The translations under genes and the position numbers were made by a program. From NCBI GenBank assembly GCA_038503035.1, contig JAVSML010019013.1, forward strand, positions 1 to 64,000: a stretch of 64,000 nt of DNA, read 5' to 3'. The notes under the pieces are model-generated. The model was given only the letters and a program-made list of their open reading frames with translations. It was not told the origin of the DNA and made no database searches. The DNA is from Crocodylus rhombifer (taxonomy: Eukaryota > Chordata > Crocodylia > Crocodylidae). This document shows, piece by piece, positions 34,372-47,358 of this stretch; the first letter of the stretch is position 1; the number at the start of each line of letters is the position of its first letter.

Positions 34372-36235
34372 ACAGAAGTTTAGGGCTGGGCAGGACCTCG
34401 TGAGATCATTGGTCCAACCCTCCTGCCCTCCCCAGCAAAGACTGCTGGGTTCAAATAACCACAGCAAGGTGTGTGTCCAGTCCCCTTCTGAAGATCTCCA
34501 TGTAGGTGCCTGCACCATCCTTGTTGGCAGTCTGTTCCAGAGTCTGGTCACACAAATGGTAAAGAAGTTGTTCTTTGTATCCTGTCTCAAGCCTCCTTCT
34601 GGGAGTTTATGACCATTGCTCCTGGTTTTCCCCTGGGGCACTTTGGTGAATAGTTGTTCACCTAGCTCCTGATGCTCTCCACTGATATTTGTAAGCTGCC
34701 ACCAAATCCTCCCCAAAGTCTTGTCTTTTCAAGGCTGAACAGTCCCATATCTGTCAGCCTTTCCTCATATGGCTTACTCTTCAGGCCTTTAATCATACGA
34801 ATGGCTCTTCTCTGGACTCTCTCAAGCTTTTCCACATCTTTCTTGAAGTGTGGCATCCCGAACTGGAGACAGTACTAGAGCTGCGGCCTCACCAATACAG
34901 AGTAGAGTGGGATAACTTCCTTAGTTTTGCTTGAAACGTATCGATTGGTGCGTGGCAGCATATTGTTTGCTCTGCTAACTGTAGCATCACACTGGTGGCT
35001 CATATTCATTTTATGGTCAATTATGATCCCCTGGTCCTTTTTGGACATGGTGCTAGCTAACGTAACACCACCAAGCCTGTAAGTTTGTTGTGGATTTTTT
35101 CCTTCCCAGATGGAGCACTTTGTACTTCTCGGTGTTGAACAGCATCTGGTTCTGGTCTGCCAGTCTAACTAATCTGTCTAAGTCTGCCTGGATCATCAGC
35201 CTACCCTGAGGTGTGGCTGTACTTCTCCAAAGCTTAGTGTCATCGGAGAACTTTGCCAGTGTACTTTTCAATCCCACACCCAGATCATTAATGTAGACAC
35301 TGAAAAGTAGTGGTCCAAGTACTGAACCCTGGGGGACTCCACTGGCTACCTTCCACCAAGTCAACAGAGATCCATCTATTAGTACTCTCTGGGTCTGACC
35401 CTGCAGCCAGTTTCCTACCCATCTGACCATTGGATTGTTGAATCTATAATCCCCTAATTTTACCTTGAGATCCTCATGGGACACCAAGTCAAAGGTTTTC
35501 CTAAAGTCCAAGTAAATGATGTTGACCTCATCTCCTGTGTCCAGGCGGTGGTGGTGAGTGACCTGGTTACAGAAGATGAGGTTAGTTGGATATGACCTAC
35601 CCATGACAGAGCCATGCCAGCTGTCATTCAGAATTGTGCCTTCTAGTAACTTGTCGCATATGGAGTCCTTGAAAAAAATTTTGAGGATTTTTCCTGGGAT
35701 TGAGATAAGAGTGATCAGCCTGTAGTTCCGTGGGTCCTCTCTCTTCCCCTTCTTGAAGATGGGCACAACATTGGCCCTGTTCCAATCTTCTGGGACCTCT
35801 CCTGAGTGCCACGAATTCTCATAGAGGATTGCCAGCAATCCTGCGATGACTTTGGCTAGTTCATTCAGCACTCTCAGATGGAGTTCATCTGGTCCTACTG
35901 ACTTGTAGATATCCAGCCTCTCTAGCTATTCTTTCACCAGCTCAACATTGACTCTTGGTAGGTGATCATCCCTACTGTGACTATTCTGCATCGTGTTTGT
36001 TTGGTTTACTCCTTGGTGATCAGATGTCCAGATGCATTGAGCAGTGATCCCACATTTCCACTGGTTTTCCTCCTGTTACCTATGTACCTATAGGACAACT
36101 TCTTATTGTCCTTGATTTCAGTTGCTAACCTGAATTTGGTCACTGCCTTTGCTTTTCTAACCTGCCCCCTGCAGGTGTGAGCCAGTCTTACGTAGTTCTC
36201 CTTGGGGCCTATTCCTAGCTTCCGTCCTTGGCTGA
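34372..36235 (-). mobile_element. CR1 LINE, antisense, older subfamily, RT and 3' region
   Basis: The minus frame 35871-35053 carries RT motifs WNRANVVPIFKKGKREDPRN, IIYLDFRKTFDLVSHE, ASGVPQGSVLGPLLFSVYIN and FSDDTKLW, where the first Asp of the usual FADD is preceded by Ser rather than Ala. The thumb is at 34856-34123 (KKDVEKLERVQRRAIRMIK). The 3' end is near 34372. Several frameshifts and stops. It differs in sequence from the young CR1 family at 17 and 20 kb. Confidence 0.92.
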
Positions 36236-36944
36236 TTTATATCAGCCAGAAGAATTGGAGAAATACGGGCATTTATGACGGGTCCTTCTTATATTTCATA
36301 AAGGTTAGGTCATGCTTGTCAATAAGTCATTTGCTAATTTGCTTCTGTAAACCACACTGCAGGTTGTGTGCAGTGAATATACAGATACTTTTCTGTAAAG
36401 TTCCCTGATTTGGCAGGTTAAAGGGCTCAGTCTTCCTTTCCTACACAGGTATGACATTCCTTTTCTGACCCAGTACCCTCCTATTATGTGTCAAATTTCA
36501 CTTAGTCCAGTGTGTTTTGTAGTTGGAAGAGAAAAAGGGCATTACCCTGGCAACTGCAAAACTCTCACTGACATATATCTTGTACTTAGATCACAGCCTT
36601 TATGATGCACACAGTTCTTGAGTTCCATTTAACTGCAAGGTGGGAGGCACCCAGGACTTGTTGAAGAGGTGTGTGAGGGAGAGGGAAAATGGGATTGTGC
36701 AAATCTCCAGGTCCTAGAGCCCTGGGCCCACTAAGCGTATGCGTACAGGCATTACACATGGAGCTAGAAAATTTCACTGTCCAGTGAAGTTGCTCTTTGA
36801 AACGGCTAACAGTTTCTGGTGGAATCACTGTTTGCTTCTGCCAGAAACTACTTGACAATGCTTACTTTTTGGGTTGGAAAAATGGAACGTTTCCTGACAC
36901 AAGTAGCATGCCTGCCTGTAGCTTAATTGTGTTTGTGCATCTCC

Positions 36945-36995
36945 AAAGGGGGGTTGGGGTTGCATGATGGAAGGTTATTCAGATCTCTTCCAGTC
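36945..36995 (+). mobile_element. Possible CR1 3' end fragment
   Basis: GGGGTTGGGGTTGCATGATG followed by TCAGATCTCTTCCAGT resembles the sense 3' end of an old CR1. Short and weak. Confidence 0.3.
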
Positions 36996-37234
36996 GAGTT
37001 GTGTGTGACAGAAGCAAGAGAGGAAGGGGGCATTAAAACTTGCCAAATCATTTTGGGGAGGTGTTTGAGAGGAACCTGCATAGCTATACAGAGACTGGCC
37101 TTAAATGTAGGGGCAAGATCTTGTTCAGGCCCTTTTCAGTCTCACCTTCAGCCTCTGCTTGCTGCTGCTGTGCGGCACAGGGCAAGATGGCCCTGTGGTC
37201 TGACCCAGTAAATGGAAAGTCTTCTGTTCTGAAT

Positions 37235-37661
37235 GAGGGGTGCTCAAACCCTGATGTGTAGGTCAGATTCACCCCTGTTGCCATGTCATCCAACCTGTGG
37301 GTCTCCCCACGGATCTTTCGGGAAGCCCCATGGACTGTGGCCCTATGTTCTAGAGTGATTGTGCAGGGAGGTGTGGGGCCTGATCCTGGCAGGCAGGGGC
37401 AGCACGCGGCCCCTAGAGCCCAATCCTGGCTGAGTTAGGGGCAGTGTGGGGCTCCCAGAGCTGCCCCTGCCCAGCCAGGATCAGGCTTCAGGGACCAATG
37501 CCACCTCTGCCTAGCTCGGATTGGACTCTGGCCAGGTGAAGGCAGCATGGTGCCCTGGTGTCCCATTGTGGTGCACAGCCGTGGTGCAGGGCACAGTCTG
37601 GCCCACGGACCAGCCCCATGCCATTCATCTGGTGGTGGGGCCAGAATTGTGGGCACCACTG
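37235..37661. mobile_element. hAT-like MITE with 7/8 target-site duplication
   Basis: Left end GAGGGGTGCTCAAACCC, right end reverse-complemented CAGTGGTGCCCACAATT. Flanking 8-mers TTCTGAAT (37227-37234) and TTCTGCAT (37662-37669) match at 7 of 8. The 427-bp interior is GC-rich, with repeated 'GCCC(A/C)ATCCTGGC' phrases. No transposase. Confidence 0.8.
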
Positions 37662-40600
37662 TTCTGCATTATCCTCCTGGTTTACTGAGTCCCAGCACTT
37701 CCTGTTGCGGACAACCATGCTACCTAGCTCCTTAGACGGACCTGGGATTTTTGAAAGGCGGGGTGCAGGAACAACAGCAAGCGCTGTAGAGGTGGCTGAA
37801 CCCCATGCTCCCAAACTTGCCCTCACCACGGGGGTGCGGAGACCATACCATGGGAGCAGCATCTGGGGACTTGAAAAGAGTCCCTGGCTGCGGCTTCCAC
37901 AGCGTGGTCTGAAAGAGGAAAGCGACTGTGCCATTGCAGCCCCTCAGGATTTGCCCCTGCAGTGCCTTTCTGTTTCGTACACTGGGTGGAAGTCAAAATG
38001 ATTAGCTGCTTGCATACACGTCCTTTGCTGCCGTTAGTGTAGTTGAGGAATGACATAAACAATAAACAAATATACTTTACTCCCCCCCCCCAAAATTTTG
38101 AATAGTTCCCCCAATACTGTGTTTAATTGCTGGGGAGTGTTTGTACCAGGAAAGTTAACAACCCATGATGATACAAGGGCTTTGTTAGAAGTGAGTATAT
38201 CTGGGCAGCAGGGGGGAGGGGGGCACAAAATATCCTCTCAGTTATTTTTCTTTTCTGTTCAACTTAAACCTGTTATAACTTTGAAAGCATTATTCATATG
38301 ATTTTTAAATGTTGGTTTCATGAATCTGTCATGGTCTGTTAGGATTAGTGTAGCATATTTATTGGCAGATTCTGAGGCTTAATCACGTGACCAGGGAGTT
38401 GCCGTGATTAGCTAGTGTTTTTGAAGGAGTCTGTTTAAACTGGTGTGTATGAAATCAGGCGACTGCAGTGAGTCAGCACTTAGTGAAATGGTAAGTTAGA
38501 CATTTGATTTCCATCAATGGGGAAATGGGCAAAGAACTTTAATAATGGTAGATATTTTCAGTATTTTCTTTTAAAATGTATAGTTTCTTTTTTTCAGAAA
38601 CTTGTCTATGATCTTTGTGGTACAATAAATAAATTCTTTTCAACTGTTCTTAAATATCTGGGGGGGTTGTATTCACGTTATAGATTTCTCATTTATCTAT
38701 AATTTTTATAAATGTAATATAATTTAACATGTTTTATAGTCTGGGTTTTAGTTGACATATTCCAGTAAGTCCTATTGTATGAATGTAAGAGTTGAAATAT
38801 TTAAGTTGTTATAACATATTATTAGTGTAACAGTAAGTACACACCACAATGGAATAGATTAGTTTTAGTATAATTTTAAAAAATCACAAGCTACACAAGT
38901 ATTGCAAAGCAAAATGGCAAATGAATTTTCTCACTATGATGTGCTTATGTCCCAGTTTAATTAGACAGTCGAGATTACCACCATGCCAACAGTATATGCA
39001 TTAATAAAAATATAAACAACAGTTCATAGTAGGTTCAGTTATTGATAGAATCAGTAAAAGTAGATTAACACGATCTTTTTATATACATTATTTTTGCTTA
39101 CAGTGATTCTATATTTAGTGTATTTTTAAAGTGAGGATTTAATAAACTAAATTTTTGTTGCCACACATGATGAATTCTGTGTGCTCTGCGTATGTGTAGG
39201 TTGGTGGATTTGGAAAATGAGAATAAATTGCTGCATTTCTTTCTTTTCTTTTTTTTTTTTAATTTGGATAAAACAAACTCAGAAGGCAATAGGATTATCT
39301 TTGTTGTTTTATTTTTCTCTGCTTTCCCAGGCTGCCTATTTAAAAAGCCCACCCACTTGAGAGATGATTATTGTACGTCTAAAAATATGCATTGTAAGGA
39401 AAAGTTCTGGGATCTGTGGTTGAATAATAGAATAATCAGTGTACTGAAGGAAATATTTTCAGCAAAATGATTAAACTGTTGTGAAATCATACAAGTTAGA
39501 AATATAAAAGACCCCTTGGATCAATGCAGGAATAATCCACGATCATCTTCTGGCATTGTAATGCTGTGTAATGTTTAAAAAAAAAAAAAAATCAAATGAT
39601 GGCCTTTCCATCAAACCTTTAGGATAACATTTTGGAACCCAGTATGTATCACTGTCGGGAAACTTTTCCTAAACATTCTTAATGGAAAAGAAGGTTCCCA
39701 GTAGAATTTCTGTTTGGCAGAAAAATATTCTTCTTTGTGATGATTATGAATGTTTGAGTGGTGGTATAACTCATTTCTATTAGAAGGAGCAATGAATTAA
39801 AAGAGCTAATGGCTTTATATGAAGAACTAGTAAAGGTCTGTTTCTAAGACTGAATAATCAGGAAAGCATAATCAAAGTAGGTCAAAAGCAAGTAAGATCT
39901 ATCAGGAGCTGGCCCACTTAGTGTCTGGTGAAGCACATGAATAACACTCATGCCACTTGATAGTTTTAAAAAGAGTCTCTGAGCAACTGGAAGGAGGAGT
40001 AGTGCTCAGGGGTAGGTGACCAGAAAGAGGAGGAGGAGACTAAGCAGCATGAGAGGTGGATGCTCAATGTTTGTTAACTAGAAGTTTCAGCTTGGGGAGT
40101 TTGGAAAAACAAGGTATGTAGGAGCACTACAAACTCTTTTACTGTTAAATTTTTTTTCTTGTTCTTGTATGATCCAGCTCTATTCCGAGACTACAGAATT
40201 AGCCAGGGGATTACAAATAGCACACTGAAGAGGATGGCTTCCTTTGTTGTATCACCTGCCAGACTTTTAGACTGAAATAAACCCCCCATGGTGTAGATCA
40301 ATCCAGCTAAATCTAAACTAACCATGTTCCTTGGATTTTACTTTATGTAGCAATAACATGCACACACCTTTCAGTTCAAATATATGAGGTGTAGTTGCTC
40401 TTAAGATTGTTTAGGTCAGTTTGGCATATATACTAGGAAATCCTTTTCCCCTCCCTTTATATTTGGGGGTGGAGCATGTGTGGCATGTGAACCCATTTAA
40501 CTCTTTCCAGCCAGAATAGCTCACCCCTTTTTTCCTCTCTGTCCATTCCAGTGTCCAACCAATAACTGTACTATAAATGTGCATATTTTATGTATTTTCT

Positions 40601-40924
40601 AGTCATAAACTTTATCCAAACCTTTATTGAAAACCCAGCTAAAATTACCAGTTTTCCTTTGTCCACTCTTTGGTTGATATGCTCAAAGAATTTCTGCAGT
40701 TTACAGAGCTAAATTTTTCTTCTGTCAAAAGCCAAAGATTTTTCCTTACTATGTACCTATACAGCGTCTAGGAGGGGACCCTAATCTAGATGCTGGGGGA
40801 CTCCGTACATGAATAATGCAAATAAATAAAAATAATTTCAATAACGCATTGTAGATTCAGCAAACATTACAGCTTTATCTATGATACAGGTGCATTGTTA
40901 TTAATCTGATATTCTGTTTAACAG

Positions 40925-41017
40925 GTTCTGCTTTAGATCTGCATTTTAGTGATGTAAATGTAGCATCCTTAGATAAAGAATTAGAAGACCAAGAAAATAA
41001 CGATCTTGGATTAACAA
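40925..41017 (+). CDS. UNKL: UNKL acidic exon (LDLHFSDVNVASLDKELEDQ)
   Basis: The acceptor TGTTTAACAG ends at 40924 and the donor GTAAGA starts at 41018. With the carried G it reads GSALDLHFSDVNVASLDKEL and then an acidic segment EDQENNDLGLT, ending with one base carried over. It covers visible residues 200-231. The short Leu/Val-containing acidic stretch looks like a linear interaction motif or short helix; no partner can be named from the sequence. It is isolated by large introns on both sides (8.8 kb upstream, 6.1 kb downstream), both filled with CR1 and hAT copies. Confidence 0.92.
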
Positions 41018-41639
41018 GTAAGAAGTGTGGTTTAAAAATATAATTAATTATCATCTACTAATTTAAAGTATTTTCCTTCTTATCTAACAAAGCTTAACCC
41101 TTTAAAAGAATCATTTTTAGGAGCCCTTGACTATGCTCTCACTGATTGGTTTTGGGGTAAAGGATGTGCCACGACCATCCCTTCTGGATGAATGTTGTGA
41201 GGGCCTCATTAAGTAGGTGTTTTGAGCATGCATGCCCAAGTAGGGCTTGCAGGCAAGACTTCTTTCCAGAAAAGCCTGGTTGGGTTATATTAACAGGCTG
41301 TAGAGATAAAGTAGGAGTCCAGCTAATAAGTGCTGCCTGGTGTTAGGCATCTCTGTACATGGCCAGTAGTAAACAAGTAGGTGCTTGGGGAACTGTGGGC
41401 ATATGCATTTTTAAAAGGCAGCTGAGAGGAGGTCTTAGGATCTATACTTTGGACTTAAGTCTCAAACTGCATTTAGATACCTAAATTGTGTGGATCTCTC
41501 CTGCAGTGATTAGCCACTTAGTTGATTCTGGGAAAGGAAAGGTAAGACTAGTGTAGGAGAAGAGATAAACAGAGAGTTGCACAAGGACCTTATAAAGTGT
41601 GTATGTGTAACATTGGATCATTGTGCTCAACAAGGGGTC

Positions 41640-42695
41640 AAAAACCATGCAGATTTTTATAAGTTGGATGCAAAACAGGTTGGATCATCATGCTTGAACA
41701 GTAGTCATCCATGACTCAGTGTCTGGTTGGGAAGAGAGCGAGCTTCCCAAGGTTCTGTCCTGTGTATTGTGTATTTCTTCTGTTAATCATTTGGATGATG
41801 GAGTGACAAATTTATGAATGAAACCAAGTTGGATGGAGTTGTAGATACTGCAAAAGGTAGGGCTAGGATCCAGAAGGACTTGGATAAACCATAGAAATAT
41901 TCCAAAATCAATCTGATGAAATTCAAAATGAACAAGTGCAAAGTCTTCTGTACCTGAGCCAGAATAATTGCATGCACAGATGCAGACTGAGGAGAGACTG
42001 CCTAGGCTGTGCTATTGCTGAGTGGGGCCTGGTGGGTTATAGTGGACTATAAAATGAAAATCAGCCAACAGTGTGTTCTTGTTGCAAATAAAGCCAACAG
42101 TATGCTGGGTTGTATTAACAGGAGTGTCACCTGCAGATCAAGAGAAATGATTCTCCTTCTCTGTTTGAAGATGGTGAGGCCTCACCTGGAGTATTATGTC
42201 CAGTCTTAGACCCCAGACTTCAAGGAAGATGGGGACAGATTGTGAAGAGCCCAGCGGAGATAAACCAAAATGATTAGAGGCTTGGGAAGCATTATTTTTG
42301 AGGAAAGACTGAAAGAGCTAGGATTATTAAATCTGGAGAAGAAAAGATTCAGGGGGTGGGGGTTGATAACAGTCTTCAGATACCTGAAAGGTGATTATAA
42401 GAGGGTGGAGATGGATTTTTCTGTTTGCTGTAAGAGATGAGACTAGAAGCAATGGCCTCAAACTGCAGCAGAGCCAATTTGGATTGGAGATTAGGAAGAA
42501 CTTTCTGACTATAAAGTTGCTAAATTTTAGAACTGGCTGCCTAGAAAAATTGTGTGACCTTCATCCCTGGAAATTTTCAAGTGTAGGTTAGATACTTATC
42601 TGGGATGGTTTATTCAGGCATGCCTTGAGCATAGGGCTGGATTAGTAGATGATCTTGTGAACTTCCTTCCAACCTTATTTTCATAGTCCTAAAAT
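41640..42695 (+). mobile_element. Old CR1 LINE, sense, 3' part
   Basis: Diverged sense copy: segments corresponding to the RT C-terminus and thumb (ANKANSMLGCINRSVTCRSR, EMILLLCLKMVRPHLEYYVQ, SQFGLEIRKNFLTIKLLNF) are joined by frameshifts. The 3' end reads GATCTTGTGAACTTCCTTCC near 42650. Clearly older than its neighbours. Confidence 0.75.
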
Positions 42696-43635
42696 CTTCA
42701 ATAAAGTAATGTATTGGGGGATTCCCAACTTAATCCTTTCAGCTGTATCCTTATACTGTATGCACCTGTCAACAGTTATCTCCAACCTTCTTTAGTTCTT
42801 TGGCAGGGGGGATACAGGGTCAGAAGGGAGGGGCCATAAAAGGATTTACTTTAACTTTATAAATAGTTAAGTATCACAGAATCACTTATATTGTTGTTTA
42901 CACAAACTAAAAATGTGCTAGTAGGTGGTTAGCAGGCAGTAAATAAAAAGAGTTTAAGTAGTCAGTGTACAAGTGCGGATGTTAAAATGCAATGACATTA
43001 GAATGATAGAGCAAGGAAGATTAGTTTCTGTTAGTTAATTCCATATGTGTGGATTAGATTTTTAACACTGAATATTTTTTTTTTTTTTTTTTTTAACACA
43101 TTTTCTATTAACATGTTTGCCATTGTCCGTTCCGTTAACTGTTCTTTAACAGATATCTTCAGTAGTTTTTTGTGTAGTTGTCCAGTCGCATTCTGCTTCT
43201 TATAGCTATGCACAGGAGGCTCGTCTTGGGTTGGCAGTGCCCTCTGGGACCATGTTTGTACCTTCCATGTCCCCTGGTGCTCTATGTTCATAATCATAAA
43301 GGATAGAGAGGCTACAACCATTCCTGTTACTTACTGCTTGGGAATGCAAACAAGAACACATTTGGTAATCGCATCTATATGCATGTGCAATGTATTGGAT
43401 AGTTGTCAGTGAGTTAATTACCTTTAGGCTATTGTCATAAAACAAGCACTGTTCTGTATTAGATTTGAAGATGTCTGAATCTACAGCAGCTATAATATCA
43501 AGACCTCCCTGGACATCATGGAGTCCAAGTCTCCAAGACTCTTCCTCTTGCAAAGGAGCTGACCCTATTATCAACAGCGGGCACTAAGTGCCTTTAAATT
43601 CCTTGGTGAAATATGTATGGTGCCTTGGTGTGTTA

Positions 43636-45056
43636 TAGTTTCATAGTTAGTAGGGTCAGAAGGACCTGAGCAGATCATTAAGTCCGACCCCCTGCCACGG
43701 CAGGAAAGAGTACTGGGGTCAAACGACCCCAGCAAGGTGATTGTCTAGCCTTGTCTTAAAGACCCCAAGGGTAGGAGCCAGCACCACTTCGCTTGGAAGT
43801 TGGTTCCAGATCGTAGCCACCCTGACAGTGAAGTCGCACCTCCTGATGTCTAGTCTGAATTTACCCTCTGCCAGCTTGTGACCGTTATTTCTAGTCACTC
43901 CTGGCAGTGCTCGGGGAAACGGGGACTCCCCCAATGCCTGCTGGTCCCCCCCTGACTAGTTTGTAACAGGCCACTAGATCCCCCCTCGGCCTCCTCTTGC
44001 TGAGGCTAAACAGGTTCAGGTCTCATAGCCTCTCCTTGTAGGGCCTGCCTTGCTGTCCCCTGACCATGCGAGTGGCTCTCCTCTGGACCCTCTCCATGCT
44101 GTCCACATCCCTCTTGAAGTGCAGTGCCCAGAATTGGATGCAGTACTCCAGCTGCAGCCTGACCAGTGCCACATAGAGGGGGAGGATCACCTCCTTGGAC
44201 CTGGTTGAGATGCATCTGTGGATGCATGCCAAGGTGCGGTTGGCCTTCCTGACCGCGTCCCCACACTGCCGGCCCATGTTCATCTTGGTATCAGTGATGA
44301 CTCCAAGATCCTTTTCTGCCTCTGCACTGACGAGAAGAGAGCTCCCCAGCCTGTAGGTCTGCTGCTGGTTCTTCCTCCCCAGGTGCATCACTTTGCACTT
44401 GTCAGTGTTGAATCCCATCCTATTCCCGTCCGCCTACCTCTGTAACCTGTCTAGGTCTGATTGCAGCCTATTCCTCCCTTCTAGCGTGCCCACATCCCCC
44501 CACATCTTAGTGTCATCAGCAGATTTGAACAGGGTGCTTTTTACCCCGTCGTCCAAGTCACTGATGAAGATGTTGAACAGTGTGAGCCTGAGGACCGAGC
44601 CCTAGGGGACCCGACTGCCCTCATCCCTCCCGGTCAAAAGTGACCTGTCCACCACCACTCTCTGGGTGCGGCCCTCCAGCCGGTTGGTGATGTGTTTGAC
44701 TGTGTAGGTGTTGACACCGCAGTCCTCCAGTTTCTTAATGAGAACAGGGTGAGAGACTGTGTCAAAAGCCTTCCGAAAGTCTGGAAAGACTATGTCCACT
44801 GCTACCCCTGCATCTAAGGGTTTGGTGACCTGGTCATAGAAGGCCACCAGGTTGGTCTGACAGGACCTGCCTTTAATGAACCCGTGTTGGTTGCCCCTAA
44901 GCATAACCTCCCCCGCTGGTCCCTTATGGACATGTGCCAGAATAATTCTCTCAAAAAGCTTGCCCAGGATTGAGGTAAGACTAACTGGCCTATAGTTTCC
45001 TGAGTCCTCCTTCCTCTTTTTGAAAATGGGAACCACGTTGGCCCTCTTACGCATGA
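43636..45056 (-). mobile_element. CR1 LINE, antisense, young family
   Basis: The minus frame 45054-44602 begins in the RT region at RANVVPIFKKRKEDSGNYRP and includes FPDFRKAFDTVSHPVL, where the usual Leu before Asp is Pro. Then come 44418-44023 (GFNTDKCKVMHLGRKNQQQT; MERVQRRATRMVRGQQGRPY) and 43934-43719 (FRLDIRRCDFTVRVATIWN). The 3' end at 43636 reads (reverse) GGTCCTTCTGACCCTACTAA. 5'-truncated, frameshifted. Confidence 0.9.
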
Positions 45057-45471
45057 CTCAGTTCAGAAACAAAGTAGAAGTCCCAAGAAAGGTCCTTTGT
45101 AGCGCTTCCTCCTTAGTACTGGAAGACAAGAAATCTGCTATGGACCAGTCTACCACTTTGAGTGCCCCACTAAGCTGCCAGCCCATTCTGGACTATAGAG
45201 TACATAGGGGTTGAGAAAAATCCCACTTGAGTCCTTCATACTTTTAGCCCAGCTCTTAAGTAGATCCATCCTGGGATCTCAAAGTGGATGTGTCTATAGC
45301 TGAACAGAATAAGAAGTTTGACAGATCCTGTTGGAATTGGATGGCCAGTCCTTGCTCTCTGCTAGTTGTTTTTTCCGATTGCATGGCCCCCACTCTTTTG
45401 TATGCACCAACCCTTATGGCAGGGGCTGAGCCCTGTCACAGCATGGCCTAGGCAATTCTGGTACTCTGCCC

Positions 45472-45481
45472 NNNNNNNNNN
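45472..45481. other. Assembly gap (10 N)
   Basis: Ten consecutive N. The flanking sequence continues plausibly in one repeat-like stretch, so the true gap size is unknown. Confidence 1.
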
Positions 45482-47127
45482 TGCTGCATCATTAGGATGG
45501 CATCCACAGTATCCCAGCATCTGCCTTTTTCTTCCGTTCTCTTCCCAGCATATGCTGATTGCCAAGGGGTACAGCCCATGGCTGGGACTGGGTAGCAAGC
45601 AGTGGCCGAAAGTTGCCAACCTGTGGCATAAAGGATTCTACCAGAATAATCCTTATTAGGCACAAGGGGGATGTCTTTACACATGCTCTGGGGGTGGGGG
45701 AGAGTGGGAACTTTTAACTAAAGCCCATTGAACCACTAAAGCTCTTGGACCCATTCTAAGTAAAATGTTCCCACCGCCATTTTGAAGCGCAGGGATGCTG
45801 AATAGATGAGACGTGGAGGCTGTTGGAGTGTGTTAATTAGTATGCTCGAGCAGACTGTTGATTGAGTCTGTTCCAATGCGTTGCAAATCGCAGTGCGTTG
45901 GAGCAGCATCCCTGCAACAGGCACCTACAAGGTCCTCAGTCTAGTTACTGATCTTTGGAAGGTCGTGTGTTGGCCATTCAGACTACCTGCTTGCCTTCAA
46001 ATATTCAGGCCTTTGCATCAACTCTATAATAATGTGCACGCAGCAGATATGCCTGATCAGCTTCCTCTGGGAGATCGTTATATTTTTTCCTGGTGGGCAG
46101 TAACTAAATTTCTTACAGGGCTTATTTATGTCTTTCCACCAATTATTTGGCAGGCATATATCCCAGACAACAGTTTACCATAGACAGTGGTAATAGGTTT
46201 AATGTGACCTCTGTTAACCATGTTTTGAATTTGTAACTTTTATTATTTTCCAAAAGATTGATTCTCATTAGTTAGTAACAAAACACGTTCTCAAAAACAA
46301 TCAGCTGTAAACTTGGCATTTTTGCTAACTAGGAAAATGGAGTATATGTATGCTAGTTTATTGACACAATTGTATAGGTTGAAATATGAATCTTTTAGAT
46401 TCTTACTTTTATTAATCTAAACGTATTAAATAGTATATTTCTTTTACTAGATGATTATTAATTTTTGCTTGGTTTTGGTCAAACCCTATGTGGCTAGAAA
46501 CTGGAAAACAGTTAAATGCAGCAACCTTTATAAAGATCTTTTTTTCTTAATTAATAAAACAAAATTTATTTGATGCAGGAGAAAATAAAGTTTATTTAAA
46601 CTTTTTACATTTCAAAACGTATTTCTTAAATAACAGCATGGTGAGGATTTTTATGATATCTTGTGTTGGGCCAATTGTATAGTTGGGAGACAAGTTAGAC
46701 AAGCTTTTGGGCATAAATGTCCTGCAGCAGGTCTCAGAGAGAAACAGACACAGACTAAGGTAAATAACAGGAAAAAAAGTACTTTCTCTGACAAGGGCAT
46801 TGAACTGACTGTTTTGGTTACCATGTCCTGCACTAATTTAGAGACTGCAGATTCCATTCTCTTTGGTCTAGCTTTTGTTTATAAATTTTTGGGTTGGAGG
46901 GGGGGTTATTTTCTGTTTATGTTTTAATTTCCATTTATGTTCTCAACTTTAAGTGAATTAGTCATTAAACCGAACTATATACAATGATCCAAATAAAATA
47001 CTCATTCTGCCATTGGAAAACTCTGTTTACACAAGTAAGAGAATTGATCAACCTTTTTCAATGGGGATGGGAGTTAGGAAGTCAACCATGTGTTACTTCA
47101 TAACATTTTTTTTCTTTTTTTACGTAG

Positions 47128-47358
47128 GTCAAAGATTACTGGGAAGTTCAGCTCCTGTCAATATTCCAGGTTCTCTTGCTCGTTCCTCATCTTTACATTC
47201 ATCATCTTCCCTTTCAACCTCTCCACTCAGTTCTCTTTCACAGTCGTTGTCTCAGTCTTTTATTTCATCCACTATGGCTCCTCACCAACAGCAGCCTCAG
47301 CCTTTGAAATCAGAACATAGCGTGTTAGGCACCTCAGCCTCTTCTCATAACTCTTTAG
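47128..47358 (+). CDS. UNKL: UNKL Ser/Gln-rich low-complexity exon
   Basis: A long T tract and TACGTAG acceptor end at 47127, and the GTAAGT donor starts at 47359. The 231-bp exon reads SQRLLGSSAPVNIPGSLAR, then a Ser-Leu-rich run with short repeats (SLSTSPLSSLSQSLSQSF), then a glutamine/proline patch (APHQQQPQPLKSEH) and LGTSASSHNSL. It covers visible residues 231-308 and carries one base in and one base out. The block SAPVNIPGSL is a strongly conserved family landmark. No folded domain is visible. Confidence 0.93.

Larger units (their letters stand above)
32096..40924 (+). other. UNKL: UNKL intron, 8.8 kb
   Basis: Holds hAT-like elements at 32649-32947, 33043-33952 and 37235-37661, an antisense CR1 at 34372-36235 and a possible CR1 3' end near 36945. 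38000-40900 is AT-rich with an A14 run at about 39575; nothing else is visible there apart from a weak old-repeat tail near 40760-40830 ('cagcgtctaggaggggaccc', then 'aataaataaaaataa'). Confidence 0.6.
41018..47127 (+). other. UNKL: UNKL intron, 6.1 kb
   Basis: Contains a sense old CR1 (41640-42695), an antisense young CR1 (43636-45056), an unclassified stretch 45057-45700 that contains the assembly gap, and AT-rich unique sequence 45780-47100. Open frames at 45881-46183 and 46661-46927 have no supporting features. Confidence 0.6.

Noticed and set aside
10624..37690. Shared word CCTCCTGGTTTACTGAGT at about 10624 and 37672
   Set aside because: Only 18 bp match and the flanks differ. Possibly the edge of a common repeat, but insufficient to define one.
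32560..43580. Similarity between about 32575-32640 and 43205-43300 (GGCAGTGCCCTCTGGGACCA type words)
   Set aside because: Looks like a shared old repeat, perhaps a DIRS terminus, but the match is too short and gapped to annotate.
47013..47127. Extension of the 47128 exon upstream to an in-frame ATG
   Set aside because: The long T tract and TAG acceptor at 47127 are clearly intronic, and the phase from exon 40925-41017 requires the splice at 47128.
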